Positions 9,516 to 19,134 of a stretch of 64,000 bases of DNA are shown one piece after another. Source of the stretch: JBEKUY01 sp049514555 (lineage in GTDB: Bacteria; Acidobacteriota; Terriglobia; Acidiferrales; UBA7541). The stretch's first letter is position 1. Every line of letters starts with the position of its first letter. Below the pieces are notes generated by a model. It made no database searches. It was not told where the DNA came from and saw only the letters and a program-made list of their open reading frames with translations. The DNA lies in the NCBI GenBank assembly GCA_049514555.1, contig JBEKUY010000003.1:124001-188000 (forward strand), in the 5' to 3' direction. Made by a program: the position numbers and the translations under genes.

Positions 9516-10586
9516 TTGAAACTGCTCATCGCAGGCGGCGGCACGGGCGGGCACGTTTTCCCGGCGGTGGCCATCGCGAAAGAGTGGCTGGGCCGGGAAG
9601 CGGGGAGAGAAGTCGTCATGGTCGGGACCGAGCACGGTCTGGAGATGAAGCTGGTGCCGCAAGCGGGTCTGCCGCTGGAGACGATCCGCGTCGCGGGGCT
9701 GAAGGGGAAGGGCGGCCTGACACTGATGCGGAACCTGGCGATGTTGTTCCCTGCGATGTGGGACGCGGCGGGAATCCTGCGGCGGCATCGCGTGGCGGCG
9801 GCCTTTGGCGTGGGCGGCTACGCAGCGGGGCCGGTGCAACTCGCGGCGGCGCTGGGAGGGATCCCGACGGTGATTTTCGAGCCAAACGCGGAGGTGGGAT
9901 TCACGAACCGCGTTTTAGCAAGGATTGCGACGCGGGTGGCGGCCTCGTATGAAGTGCAGGTTCGGCGATATGGGAGCAAAGCCGTGCTCACCGGCTGCCC
10001 GGTGCGGCCGGAGTTCTTCAGTTGCCCGGTGCGGCGGCCGGCGCCGCCCTACCGCATCCTGGTCACCGGCGGCAGCCAGGGCGCGTTGCCGATCAACCGT
10101 GCGGTGGTGGATGCAATGGACCGGCTGGCGGAGAAAAAAAACGCGCTGTCGATCGTTCACCAGACCGGCGAATGCGACTATAATGCTGTGCGTGTTGCGT
10201 ACGCTCGGCGCGAGTTTGCGGCGGAGGTGGTGCCCTTCCTCACGGATATGGCAGGGCGCTTTGCCTGGGCGGACCTGATCATTTGCCGCGCAGGGGCGAT
10301 CACTGCGGCCGAAGTGGCCGCGGCGGGACGCGCCGCCATCTTCATCCCCTTCGGGGCCGCTACCGACAGCCACCAAATGCGCAACGCGCAGGAAATGGCG
10401 CGCGCTGGTGCCGGGCGGGTGATTCCGCAGCCGGAGCTGACGGCCGAGCGTTTGACGAACGAAGTCTTTTCCCTCCTCAACCAGCCCGGGGAAATCGAAA
10501 AACTTGCCGAGGGCGCGCGGCGCTTGGCCCGGCCGCACGCCGCCCGCGACATCGTGAATCTGATTGAAGAGGTGGCGCGGCGATGA
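9516..10586 (+). CDS. murG: UDP-GlcNAc:lipid I transferase MurG
   Basis: A peripheral membrane glycosyltransferase (GT28) that converts lipid I to lipid II. Its 356 residues begin with the glycine-rich loop GGGTGGH (7-13); a second such loop is VTGGSQGA, and the donor-binding region contains CRAGAITAAEVAAAG. The start is TTG at 9516, 4 nt after ftsW. The stop overlaps the murC start as ATGA. Confidence 0.96.
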   Translation: MKLLIAGGGTGGHVFPAVAIAKEWLGREAGREVVMVGTEHGLEMKLVPQAGLPLETIRVAGLKGKGGLTLMRNLAMLFPAMWDAAGILRRHRVAAAFGVGGYAAGPVQLAAALGGIPTVIFEPNAEVGFTNRVLARIATRVAASYEVQVRRYGSKAVLTGCPVRPEFFSCPVRRPAPPYRILVTGGSQGALPINRAVVDAMDRLAEKKNALSIVHQTGECDYNAVRVAYARREFAAEVVPFLTDMAGRFAWADLIICRAGAITAAEVAAAGRAAIFIPFGAATDSHQMRNAQEMARAGAGRVIPQPELTAERLTNEVFSLLNQPGEIEKLAEGARRLARPHAARDIVNLIEEVARR

Positions 10587-11998
10587 TGGTTTCATTCCGC
10601 AATTTCAAGCGCATTCACCTGGTGGGGATCGGCGGCATCGGCATGAGCGGAATCGCCGAGGTCCTGCTGACGCTGGGGTATTCGGTTTCCGGTTCGGACG
10701 TGAGACCTTCGCCGATCACCGACCGCCTCATCGGGCTGGGCGCGACGATTTACGAGGGCCATCGCGCCGAACAAGTGGAAGGCGCACACGTCGTGGTGAT
10801 CTCTTCGGCGGTCAAGCCGGACAATCCGGAGGTTGTGGAGGCGCACCAGCGGAAGATTCCGGTGATTCCGCGGGCGGAGATGCTGGCCGAGCTGATGAGG
10901 TTGAAGTACGGGGTAGCGGTGGCCGGCGCGCACGGGAAGACGACCACGACCTCGCTGGTGACCTCGATCCTCGCCGCGGCGCATCTCGATCCGACATTTG
11001 TGGTGGGCGGCCGCGTCAACCAGGCGGGCACGACGGCGCGGCTCGGGCGCGGCGACTACATGGTGGTAGAAGCGGATGAGAGCGACCGGTCGTTCCTCTT
11101 TCTCGCTCCGGTCATTGCGGTGGTGACGACGATTGACCGCGAGCACCTCGATCAGTACTCCTCGCTCGAAGAGATTCAAGACATCTTCGCGCAATTCGTG
11201 AACCGGGTGCCGTTCTACGGCGAGGTGATCCTCTGTCTCGATGAACCCAACGTGCAGGCCATCCTTCCTAAGGTGAAGCGCCCGATCATCACCTACGGAA
11301 CGTCGAGCCAGGCGGACTTGGTCATCAGCGAGGTCGAACTCGAGGGTCTGAGCAGCGAGTTCCGGCTGACTTTTCGGGGAGAGGACCTGGGAAAATTTCG
11401 CTTACCGGCGCCGCCGGGGATTCACAACGTACGCAACGCCGCCGCGGCGGCTGCCGTGGGCCTATCGCTGAACATTCCCGGAGATCTCGTTCGAGAGGGC
11501 CTGGAGAAATTCTCCGGAGTGGGGCGGCGGTTCGACATCAAAGCGGGCGGGGCCGGCAGCGGTGCGATTACCGTGATCGACGATTACGGCCACCATCCCG
11601 CGGAGATTCGCGCGACGCTGGAAGCCGCGCGCGGCTGCAAATTCAATCGCCTTCTGGTGCTTTTCCAGCCGCACCGCTACACCCGGACCCAGCACCTGTG
11701 GGACGACTTCTGCCGGGCGTTCAACCAAGCCGACCTGCTCGTACTGACCGATATTTACCCGGCCAGCGAGACACCGATTGAAGGCATTTCCAGCGAGCGG
11801 CTGGCCACGGCCATCCGCGACGCGGGACACAAGAACGTGCTCTATTGCGCCACGATGCAGGAAGCCATCGCACGATTGCACCGGGAGGCGAAGCCGGGCG
11901 ACGCCATCCTGACGATCGGCGCGGGAAGCGTGAGCCGGGCCGCCATCGAACTGGCGGCACTGTTGGGCGTAAAGGCGCCGGTGCGCGATGCGCATTAA
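10583..11998 (+). CDS. murC: UDP-MurNAc:L-alanine ligase MurC
   Basis: The first Mur ligase of the pathway, adding L-Ala to UDP-MurNAc. The 471 residues show the N-terminal GIGGIGMSG (15-23), the P-loop GAHGKTTTT (115-123), EADESD, and DDYGHHPAEI. It overlaps murG by 4 nt (ATGA) and murB by 11 nt. Confidence 0.97.
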   Translation: MMVSFRNFKRIHLVGIGGIGMSGIAEVLLTLGYSVSGSDVRPSPITDRLIGLGATIYEGHRAEQVEGAHVVVISSAVKPDNPEVVEAHQRKIPVIPRAEMLAELMRLKYGVAVAGAHGKTTTTSLVTSILAAAHLDPTFVVGGRVNQAGTTARLGRGDYMVVEADESDRSFLFLAPVIAVVTTIDREHLDQYSSLEEIQDIFAQFVNRVPFYGEVILCLDEPNVQAILPKVKRPIITYGTSSQADLVISEVELEGLSSEFRLTFRGEDLGKFRLPAPPGIHNVRNAAAAAAVGLSLNIPGDLVREGLEKFSGVGRRFDIKAGGAGSGAITVIDDYGHHPAEIRATLEAARGCKFNRLLVLFQPHRYTRTQHLWDDFCRAFNQADLLVLTDIYPASETPIEGISSERLATAIRDAGHKNVLYCATMQEAIARLHREAKPGDAILTIGAGSVSRAAIELAALLGVKAPVRDAH

Positions 11999-12896
11999 CG
12001 AGCCACAAGTCGTCGCGGCGCTGCCGGAATTGGGCGTGGAGCTTCGGCGCGGTGTGTCGCTCGCGGAGATGACTTCGCTGGGTATCGGCGGCACGACCGA
12101 CCTGCTCCTGGCGCGCGACCGCCGGCGCCTGCCGGAGCTGCTGCGGCTGCTGGGCCAATACGGCATCGAACACCGGTTCCTTGGCGGGGGAACGAATCTG
12201 CTGGTGCGCGACGGCGAACTGCCCTGGGTGGCGCTGCAACTGGCGCGGCCGGAGAGCGAAGTACGCCTCGAAGGCAAATTCGCTTACGTGGACGCAGCGG
12301 CGGACCTTGGGCGCACGGTCACCTTCTGTGCCAAGAACGACCTCGGGGGAATGGAGGGTCTTATCGGCGTGCCCGGCACGATCGGCGGGGCTCTGCGGAT
12401 GAACGCCGGGGCCTATGGGATGCAGATCGGGAGCTACGTCCGGGAAGTGGAGCTTTTCCGGGCGGCGACGGCGAGGCTGGAGACCTTGCGGGGCGGCGAG
12501 ATTTCTTTCGAGTACCGGCACACTTCCTTTGCGCCTGGTGATATTATGCTCGCGGTGAGACTGGAGCTGCCCTCCAAACCCTACCGGGAAATCCTCCAAG
12601 GTATTCGTATCTGCAACGAAAAGCGCCGTTCGAGCCAGCCGCTCAATCAAAAAAGCGCGGGCTGCATCTTCAAGAATCCGCCGGGAGCATCGGCGGGGCG
12701 GATGATTGAAGAATTGCGATTGAAGGGCCACGCGGTGGGGGATGCGCGCGTGAGCGACCGCCACGCGAACTTCTTCATCAACATGGGGCGCGCCACCGCC
12801 GCGGACATGCTGGCGCTGATCGCCGAGGTGCGCGAACGCGTGCGCGTAGCGTACGGCTTCGAGCTCGAGAACGAGGTGATCCTCTGGCAAAACTGA
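11988..12896 (+). CDS. murB: UDP-N-acetylenolpyruvoylglucosamine reductase MurB
   Basis: An FAD-dependent reductase that makes UDP-MurNAc from the MurA product. The 302 residues contain the FAD-binding LGGGTNLLV (about 65-73), GVPGTIGGALRMNAGAYG, and the substrate-binding SAGCIFKNP. The length and the late RHANFFIN motif fit type II MurB. The start overlaps murC. MurA, the preceding enzyme, is encoded far away at 38077-39351. Confidence 0.96.
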   Translation: MRINEPQVVAALPELGVELRRGVSLAEMTSLGIGGTTDLLLARDRRRLPELLRLLGQYGIEHRFLGGGTNLLVRDGELPWVALQLARPESEVRLEGKFAYVDAAADLGRTVTFCAKNDLGGMEGLIGVPGTIGGALRMNAGAYGMQIGSYVREVELFRAATARLETLRGGEISFEYRHTSFAPGDIMLAVRLELPSKPYREILQGIRICNEKRRSSQPLNQKSAGCIFKNPPGASAGRMIEELRLKGHAVGDARVSDRHANFFINMGRATAADMLALIAEVRERVRVAYGFELENEVILWQN

Positions 12897-12919
12897 AAAT
12901 CGTCGAGCGGCCCGCGCCC

Positions 12920-13915
12920 GTGGAGCCGGAGGCCTACCAACCGGAGGTCCTCGCCGATGAGGAGCCGAAGTATCTTCGCCGGCAAAAGCCGATGGAGATC
13001 CGGCGAAAGACTTTCAGCAAGCACACGTGGCCGTTCCTCCGGAGGGTTTTCTTGAGCAGCGTCGCGGCCGTCTCGACGGGGTTCGTTCTGTATGAGGTGG
13101 TGCACTTTCTTGCCACGTCGCCGCAGGTGCTGCTGACGCATCCGGAGCAGATCGAGGTGACGGGGAACCGCTTTGTGTCGCGCGATGCCGTTGCGGCCGC
13201 GTTCCGCGGGGATCGCGGGCGAAGCGTGGTGCGCATTCCGATGGACGCGCGGCGGCAGGCGATCGAGCAGATTCCGTGGGTGGAGCAAGCCAGCGTGGAG
13301 CGCGTTCTGCCGAACCGCATTCGGGTCGAGCTGACGGAGCGGCGGCCGATCGCGTTCCTGCGGAACGGCGCCGAGTTGATGCTGGTTGACGCACAGGGCG
13401 TAATCCTCGAGCGCCCCGCGGAAGAGGTGTTCGCATTTCCCGTGGTCACCGGGCTTTCCGATGCGTTGCCGCAGGATGAGCGCAAGCGGCGGATGCAAGT
13501 TTATGACGAGTTCATGCGCGATCTGGAATCGGTGCGAGCAGGCGCGGGGAACCGCGTCAGCGAAGTGGATCTCGCCGACCCCAAGGATTTGCGCGCGGTG
13601 ATGACCGGTCTGGGGAATGGCGACAGCAACGCGGTGGTCGTTCATTTCGGAGACGGCAACTTCACGGTGAAGTACCGGATGCTGGCGGAGAATTTCTCCG
13701 AATGGCAGGCAAAAACGGGCCGGGTCGAGTCCGTCGATCTGCGCTACCAGCGCCAAATCGTCGTGAATCCGGAAACGCCGGCGCCGGCGACGGCGAAGGC
13801 GGAGGCGGCGCCAGCAACTACCCCGGTACAACCGCGAACCCACGCGCAGGCGCCCGTTCGTAAGGCGGCCAAGCACGAGGCGCGGCCGGCAAGAAAGGAT
13901 TCGAGGAAACATTAG
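12920..13915 (+). CDS. ftsQ: Cell division protein FtsQ
   Basis: A bitopic divisome protein linking cytoplasmic and periplasmic components. It has a charged cytoplasmic N-terminus, one membrane segment (about residues 45-63), a POTRA domain (IEVTGNRFVSRDAV onward, about 75-145) and an FtsQ-type beta domain. The tail (about 285-331) is Ala/Pro/Lys-rich and low complexity. The start is uncertain: I use GTG at 12920, but the frame is open upstream and a CTG at 12884 inside the end of murB would add 12 residues. Confidence 0.9.
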   Translation: MEPEAYQPEVLADEEPKYLRRQKPMEIRRKTFSKHTWPFLRRVFLSSVAAVSTGFVLYEVVHFLATSPQVLLTHPEQIEVTGNRFVSRDAVAAAFRGDRGRSVVRIPMDARRQAIEQIPWVEQASVERVLPNRIRVELTERRPIAFLRNGAELMLVDAQGVILERPAEEVFAFPVVTGLSDALPQDERKRRMQVYDEFMRDLESVRAGAGNRVSEVDLADPKDLRAVMTGLGNGDSNAVVVHFGDGNFTVKYRMLAENFSEWQAKTGRVESVDLRYQRQIVVNPETPAPATAKAEAAPATTPVQPRTHAQAPVRKAAKHEARPARKDSRKH

Positions 13916-13947
13916 TGTTTCGGAACCTGACCAAGGGGAGTTGAGGT

Positions 13948-15162
13948 TTGGGCAAAAAGGACCGCTACATCGTCGGGCTGGATATCGGCAGTTCCAAGAC
14001 CTGCGCGCTGATCGCCGAGTGGGACGAACAGCAGCCTCGGTTTCTGTCGCTCGGGGCGGCGGAATCAAAAGGGCTGCGGCGCGGCATGATCGTCAACCTC
14101 GAGGCCACGGTGAGCTCGATTCGCCGCGCGATTGAGGAAGCGGAAGGAGCCGCGGGCGTGCCGGTGGAATCGGCGTTGCTGGGCGTGGCGGGAAGCCACG
14201 TGCGCGGCGTCAATAGCCGCGGCGGAATCTCTCTGGGGCAGCGAGCGCGGGACATCGAGCGCGAAGACGTGCGGCGGGCGATCGATGCGGCACGCAACAT
14301 CTCGTTGCCGGAAGACCGCGAGGTGCTCCACGTCCTGCCGCTCGAGTTCCTGGTGGACGCGCAGGATGGGATTCGCGACCCGATCGGCCTGGTGGGACAG
14401 CGCCTCGAAGCCAACGTGCACATCGTGACGTCTTCTTCGGCCGCGACGCAAAACCTGGTGACCGCGGTGAACCGCGCCGGCATCCTCGTGAGCGACACCG
14501 TGCTCGAACCGCTGGCCTCGGCGGAAGCTTGCCTGACGCAGGATGAGCGCGAGATGGGTTGCTGCCTGATCGACCTCGGCGGCGGGAGCGCGGACCTGAT
14601 CGTTTTCGGCGCGGGGGTGGTGCGGCACACCGCGGCCATCCCGGTGGGCGGCGACCATTTTACGAACGACTTGGCCGTGGGGCTGCGCACGCCGACGACG
14701 GAGGCGGATAAGATCAAGCGCGAACACGCCTGCGCCTGGCGGGAGCTGCTCCGCGAAGACGCCTCGTTCGAAATCGCCAGCGTGGGCGACCGTCCGCCGC
14801 GCACGGTCTTCTCGAGGATGCTGATGGAGATTCTCGAGCCGCGCGCGATGGAGCTGCTGGCGCTGGTACATGACGAACTGAAGCGCGCCGGGCTCGATGC
14901 GCAAATTCCCGCGGGATTCGTGCTGGCGGGAGGCGGGGCGCGGCTGAACGGATTCGTGGAGCTTGCCGAGCGCGAGTTCTCGCTCCCGGTGCGCGTGGCC
15001 GAGCCGCGCGGCCTCGGCGAAATGCCACCAGAGGTTTCTCAGCCCGAATATGCAACCGCGATCGGGCTCGTGCTCTACGGGGCCCGGGCGCGGCGTGTGT
15101 CAGCTCAGAGGCAAGGGAGTCTTGTAGCCAAACTGAAGGCGATGTTTGCCGGCGCGTCGTGA
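13948..15162 (+). CDS. ftsA: Actin-like division protein FtsA
   Basis: A 404-residue actin-fold ATPase that tethers FtsZ to the membrane. Phosphate loop 1 is GLDIGSSKT (about 10-18), the SHS2-like inserted subdomain follows, and LIDLGGGSADL and LAGGGARLNG are the other nucleotide-binding motifs. The C-terminus (KLKAMFAG) is an amphipathic, membrane-targeting type helix. The start is TTG at 13948, with a purine-rich AAGGGGAG about 9 nt upstream. Confidence 0.94.
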   Translation: MGKKDRYIVGLDIGSSKTCALIAEWDEQQPRFLSLGAAESKGLRRGMIVNLEATVSSIRRAIEEAEGAAGVPVESALLGVAGSHVRGVNSRGGISLGQRARDIEREDVRRAIDAARNISLPEDREVLHVLPLEFLVDAQDGIRDPIGLVGQRLEANVHIVTSSSAATQNLVTAVNRAGILVSDTVLEPLASAEACLTQDEREMGCCLIDLGGGSADLIVFGAGVVRHTAAIPVGGDHFTNDLAVGLRTPTTEADKIKREHACAWRELLREDASFEIASVGDRPPRTVFSRMLMEILEPRAMELLALVHDELKRAGLDAQIPAGFVLAGGGARLNGFVELAEREFSLPVRVAEPRGLGEMPPEVSQPEYATAIGLVLYGARARRVSAQRQGSLVAKLKAMFAGAS

Positions 15163-15210
15163 CCAGCGGCGAAGCGTCGCGCGGCGAAACCTGATTTCCG
15201 GGGGGAATGT

Positions 15211-16410
15211 ATGACGGCAAAAGATGGAGGCATTCGCATTTCATTGAGCGAGGAGTTGCAGCCGGCGAAGATCAAAGTGATCGGCGTCGGCGGCGGCGGC
15301 TGCAACGCGGTGAACCGGATGATCCGAGCCAAGGTGGAAGGCATCGAGTTCATCGCCGCGAACACCGACTTGCAGGCGCTCAAGCTCTCGCAAGCGCCGC
15401 TGAAGCTGCAGCTCGGCGCGAAACTGACCAAGGGGCTCGGCGCGGGCGCGAATCCCGAGGTCGGCCGCAAGGCCGCGCTCGAGGACACCGAGAAGATCAT
15501 CGAAGCGCTCGAAGGCTCCGACATGATCTTCATTACCTCAGGGCTCGGAGGCGGGACCGGAAGCGGGGCGGCTCCCGTGGTGGCCTCGCTCGCTTCGGAG
15601 CTGGGCGCGCTGACCGTGGCGGTGGTCACCAAGCCGTTCGCGTTCGAAGGCAAGCGGCGCATGCTGCAGGCCGAGCAGGCGCTCTCGGAGCTCATCGGCA
15701 ACGTGGACACCGTGATCGTCATCCCGAACGAGCGGTTGATGGACACGGTCGAGCGGGGCACGAGCTTCTTCGATGCGTTTCGCATCGCCGACGACATCCT
15801 GCGGCAGGCAGTGCAGGGCATCAGCGACATCATCACGGTGCCGGGAATCATCAACCGCGACTTCGCCGACGTGAGAGCCATCATGCACGGGCAGGGCTAC
15901 GCGGTGATGGGTACGGCGGTGGCCACCGGATCGAACCGGGCGGTGGATGCAGCCAACCGAGCTATTTCGAGTCCGCTGCTCGAGGACAATTCCATCCAGG
16001 GCGCGCACGGGATCCTGATCAATATCTGCGGCAGCTCGAGCCTGACGCTGCACGAAGTCCATGAGGCCTCGTCGGTGATTCAGAAGGCGGCGCACGAAAA
16101 TGCGAACATTATTTTCGGCGCCGTGCAGGACGACGCCATCAAGGACGCCGTGAAAATCACGGTCATCGCTGCGGGCTTCAAGGATGTGGCGCGGCATCAG
16201 GTGCAGCAGAAACCGTCCTACCTGCCGAAGACTTGGAAAGCGGCGCGGGAGACTCCCGTGTCCCAGCCGGCCGCTGCCGCCGCCGTGGCCGCAGCGGGAA
16301 GCGTCACTCACGACGTGCAGCGCAACTTCAACGACGTGCTGGAGCACGAGGCGCGCGGCGAGGACCTCGACGTGCCCACGTTCCTCCGGCGCCAGGCGCA
16401 AAAGGCCTAG
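15211..16410 (+). CDS. ftsZ: Tubulin-like division GTPase FtsZ
   Basis: A 399-residue GTPase forming the Z ring. Visible are GVGGGGCNAVNRM (25-37), the tubulin signature GLGGGTGSG (111-119) and the T7-loop region. After a short linker the conserved C-terminal peptide reads DVPTFLRRQ (about 388-396), which binds FtsA. The SD is GGGGG at 15199-15203. This is the last gene of the dcw run; I see no clear intrinsic terminator in the 140 bp that follow. Confidence 0.97.
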   Translation: MTAKDGGIRISLSEELQPAKIKVIGVGGGGCNAVNRMIRAKVEGIEFIAANTDLQALKLSQAPLKLQLGAKLTKGLGAGANPEVGRKAALEDTEKIIEALEGSDMIFITSGLGGGTGSGAAPVVASLASELGALTVAVVTKPFAFEGKRRMLQAEQALSELIGNVDTVIVIPNERLMDTVERGTSFFDAFRIADDILRQAVQGISDIITVPGIINRDFADVRAIMHGQGYAVMGTAVATGSNRAVDAANRAISSPLLEDNSIQGAHGILINICGSSSLTLHEVHEASSVIQKAAHENANIIFGAVQDDAIKDAVKITVIAAGFKDVARHQVQQKPSYLPKTWKAARETPVSQPAAAAAVAAAGSVTHDVQRNFNDVLEHEARGEDLDVPTFLRRQAQKA

Positions 16411-16551
16411 CCGGCACAATCCGAATCGTTTCCCCACAGGGGCGCCGCGCCTTCGGCGGGCTGCATCCCTGCGCTCTTGCATCGGGCTTCCGGCGCTGGG
16501 ACATTCAAGGCTCCGGAGCATCTGAACAGGAGTCGATCGGAGGATGGTTCC

Positions 16552-16941
16552 ATGAGGCGCGTCACAGGGCTTGGCGGCATTTTCTTCAAGTCAGATAACC
16601 CCGAGAAACTGTATGCCTGGTACGAAGAGCACTTGGGCATCGAGCGGATTCCGGATGGCTCGAGCGCCGTGTTCGAATGGCGCGACGTTGCGGACGCGGA
16701 GAAAAAGGGAATGACCGTGTGGTCCCTGTTTCCGAGTGACACGAAATACTTCGAGCCGAGCCGCTCGCCCTTCATGATCAATTACCGCGTGGACGATCTG
16801 GACGGCTTGCTCGAAGTCCTCAAGAAAGAAGGAGTCGAAATCGACCCGCGCCGCGAAGATTACGACTACGGACGATTCGCCTGGATCACCGATCCGGAAG
16901 GCAACCGCATCGAGCTTTGGGAGCCGCCCAAAAACAAGTAG
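16552..16941 (+). CDS. VOC (glyoxalase/bleomycin-resistance fold) family protein
   Basis: A 129-residue single-domain protein of the vicinal oxygen chelate fold. Features are the opening GLGGIFFKSDNPEKLYAWY, a central DLDGLLEVLKKEGVE helix, and the closing WITDPEGNRIELWEP, where the Glu is a usual metal ligand. Substrate unknown; such proteins include lyases, dioxygenases and binding proteins. I place the start at 16552, which has GGAGG at 16539-16543; a longer frame from 16477 lacks an RBS. Confidence 0.82.
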   Translation: MRRVTGLGGIFFKSDNPEKLYAWYEEHLGIERIPDGSSAVFEWRDVADAEKKGMTVWSLFPSDTKYFEPSRSPFMINYRVDDLDGLLEVLKKEGVEIDPRREDYDYGRFAWITDPEGNRIELWEPPKNK

Positions 16942-17039
16942 GCTACGAGAGTGGAGCGGCACCTTCGGGTCTGCCTGCTGACGGAGCAGGGCGGTTGAGT
17001 GATCCCTCCGAAGCCGACGGGGGAATATATCGCGAATCT

Positions 17040-17519
17040 TCAGCGTTGCCGGGGCGGCTCTGTGGGCGGACCGGGAGAGGCGTTCCGGTCCGGGCGTCGG
17101 AACTCGCGGCCCAATTGGGCAGAAGTGTCCCGGAGACGGCGGGCAAGGACGACCGCGAGCGACCGGTAAAAGCGCGAAGCTAGCCCTGGAAAGGCCTGGA
17201 AGAGGCTATCAAGTTCAGCGGTTGGTATGCGATCCACCTCAACCTCTTCTTCAGCTACGACGGAGGCCGTGGCATTGCCTTTCTCGAGGTAGGCCATGTC
17301 GCCGCAGATGTCCCCCGGGCCTAGCTTAGCCAGGGGTTTCTTCCCGCTGACAAGAGCGAGGACGACAAGAGCTGTACCTTTCCGGATGACGTAAACGGCC
17401 TCCCCTCGCGCGCCCTCCTCGATAATGCTTTGTCCGGGCGTGAAAATGAGCCGGACCGATCTGGCCGACATGAGAACCCAGTCATTAGCTGTCAGGTATT
17501 CAAGCCGGTTGTTCGGCAT
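17040..17519 (-). CDS. Cyclic-nucleotide-binding domain protein without HTH
   Basis: About 159 residues forming one cNMP-binding (Crp-like) beta-roll: the stretch from PGQSIIEEGARGEAVYVI through GDICGDMAYLEKGNATASVVA matches the fold, followed by two helices. A Crp-type DNA-binding domain is absent; after the C helix the chain ends in a Pro/Arg-rich tail. It may act as a ligand sensor or regulatory partner rather than a transcription factor. Start at 17519 is favoured by AGAGGA about 7 nt upstream; a longer start at 17552 is possible. Confidence 0.75.
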   Translation of the reverse strand: MPNNRLEYLTANDWVLMSARSVRLIFTPGQSIIEEGARGEAVYVIRKGTALVVLALVSGKKPLAKLGPGDICGDMAYLEKGNATASVVAEEEVEVDRIPTAELDSLFQAFPGLASRFYRSLAVVLARRLRDTSAQLGREFRRPDRNASPGPPTEPPRQR

Positions 17520-18113
17520 GCTCAATCCTCTCGCGGGGAAGTATACGCCCAAGCGGAGGCGCCTCAGCAGGGAACGGTTGACGCGCTGAGGTCACTTCTT
17601 TGGTCGGCTTTGCCCCCTTGTTTGGTGCGCGAGGGGCGCAAAGGAGTATTTTGACGGCAGGCGGCAGCCAGAGACCACACTCCGACTCGGCAGATTCGTG
17701 GCTCCAGCACCGCATCGTGTACTGTTCCCCCGCTTGGTGGGCATTTCCAGTGGCGCACGAATACTCAGGTGAGACGCAGCATGAAGTGTGAGCAGGTAGC
17801 GCGGCGACACTTAGACAATCCAGCAAGTGCGCTGCGCTTCTAGTGCATTCAATCTAAATCACTTGACGCGCGTGGTCCGTGGAGGTTTAATCCCTGCAGT
17901 TTTTGTCGTGGGCGCGAGGATTCCGGGGGCCAGGTTCAGTGAATGACTCCGCTGCTCGCCGTTCGTCTCCAGAATTCCCCGTGGCGGAGTTGACGACGTT
18001 TATGCGCCCGCGAGCCCCTTGCGTTGCGTCGGGGTAGTCAGCATCCTCCACGTGGGACCGGCGGTGGATTTGTCTGTTCCATCGGGGTGCCCTTGTGGTT
18101 TCCCGAGGAGAAT
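17520..18113. other. Intergenic region, about 590 bp, no supported gene
   Basis: Only short overlapping frames on both strands, with atypical residue content and no RBS. The right half holds a good sigma70-type promoter at 17863-17891. I found no tRNA, repeat or terminator here. Confidence 0.6.
17863..17891 (+). promoter_or_regulatory. Sigma70-type promoter, TTGACG-17-TTTAAT
   Basis: TTGACG at 17863-17868 and TTTAAT at 17886-17891 with exactly 17 bp between. It points at the STAS-like gene at 18114 and would give a leader of about 215 nt. Confidence 0.55.
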
Positions 18114-18536
18114 GTGCCCATCACGCTCAAAGAAGTGGGTAACGGGGCCGGAATAATATTCGATTGCGAGGGAGTGGTTACTGGCCAGGACATGCTTCAG
18201 GCCAGCAAGCAACTCCTGTCATCCGAAGAGAAGCTCAAGGAGTGGTTGTTCGGTCTGATTGACCACACGAACGTGACATCCGCCGACTACACCACTGCCG
18301 ACCTGCGGGCCTTAGCCGAGCTGGACAAGACGATTTCGCCAATCGCTCGAAAAGGCGCTGTCATCGCCATCGTGGCGCCCTCGGATGTCCAGTACGGGCT
18401 TTCGCGAATGTGGCAGGCGCTTGTCGAGGGCACCGTTTGGGAGACCATGGTTTGTAGATCCAGGGAAGACGCCCAATCCTGGATCAAGAGAAAGGTAAAA
18501 GACAACTTCGGAATCGATCTGATAATTGCGACGTGA
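18114..18536 (+). CDS. Hypothetical protein, STAS/SpoIIAA-like
   Basis: About 140 residues, alpha/beta with the pattern of an STAS or SpoIIAA-like domain: a first strand GAGIIFDCEG, helix GQDMLQASKQLL, strand WLFGLIDHTN, a helix, then strand AVIAIVAPSD. No catalytic motif is visible. STAS-like proteins of this kind often serve in membrane-associated or partner-switch signalling, but I cannot assign a role. The start is GTG at 18114 with GAGGAG 3 nt upstream; a longer frame from 18024 is open but its first 30 residues look non-coding. Confidence 0.6.
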   Translation: MPITLKEVGNGAGIIFDCEGVVTGQDMLQASKQLLSSEEKLKEWLFGLIDHTNVTSADYTTADLRALAELDKTISPIARKGAVIAIVAPSDVQYGLSRMWQALVEGTVWETMVCRSREDAQSWIKRKVKDNFGIDLIIAT

Positions 18537-18609
18537 CTTCCACGGCGTTTCGCTGGCGTTCCTGCCCTCATCACAGCTCATCCAAACGGTAGGAGAACGG
18601 CCATAGGAG

Positions 18610-19041
18610 TCACTGCGGCTCGCTGCCCGGCCGGTGGGCTTGGCGGGTGTGAGCGGCGCAGGAGCCGCCGACACACTCTTCGGAGTTCCATCGATAGCGG
18701 TTGCGCGCGACCCAGGCATAGACGTGGCGAGCCACGAAGTGAATCCCCGGCGCTAGCAGCAGCCCCGCAATTAATTTCCACCCAGGCAGCGCGAGCCCGA
18801 TCCGCGCCCAAGCGTCAGCGCCGGAATAGACACGGCCAGCGCGGTCCACCGCCTGCATCCAGCGCATCGCTTCTTCGCGGTCCACTGGAGGGAAGCGCGC
18901 GGGGGCGTCCGGTGCGTGCAGGTCAACCAGCTCAATGCGCCCACCGGGATCCATGCGGCGGAGGCGCGCCACGCTCGCTCGGCACAGGCCGCATTCGCCA
19001 TCGTAAAGTACAGTCAGCTCGGGCACGACCTTGCCTTCCAC
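18610..19041 (-). CDS. DUF393 (DCC family) thiol-disulfide oxidoreductase-like protein
   Basis: A 143-residue protein with a thioredoxin-like opening: VLYDGECGLC, the DxxCxxC signature of the DCC/YuxK family, near residues 12-21. The C-terminal half has a hydrophobic stretch and ends ECVGGSC. Family members are predicted redox proteins of unknown substrate. The start is GTG at 19041; a GTG at 19026 with AAGG upstream is equally plausible. It is the last gene of the minus-strand PHP / PAP2 / DUF393 set. Confidence 0.78.
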   Translation of the reverse strand: MEGKVVPELTVLYDGECGLCRASVARLRRMDPGGRIELVDLHAPDAPARFPPVDREEAMRWMQAVDRAGRVYSGADAWARIGLALPGWKLIAGLLLAPGIHFVARHVYAWVARNRYRWNSEECVGGSCAAHTRQAHRPGSEPQ

Positions 19042-19134
19042 GCGGACTGGCCCGCGGCCGCACAGGAACCCACAGCGGCAGGAGTTTTCACCGTTTCCAT
19101 TCTAGTGCCGTTCCAACTTAGGCGGGAGAGAGCC

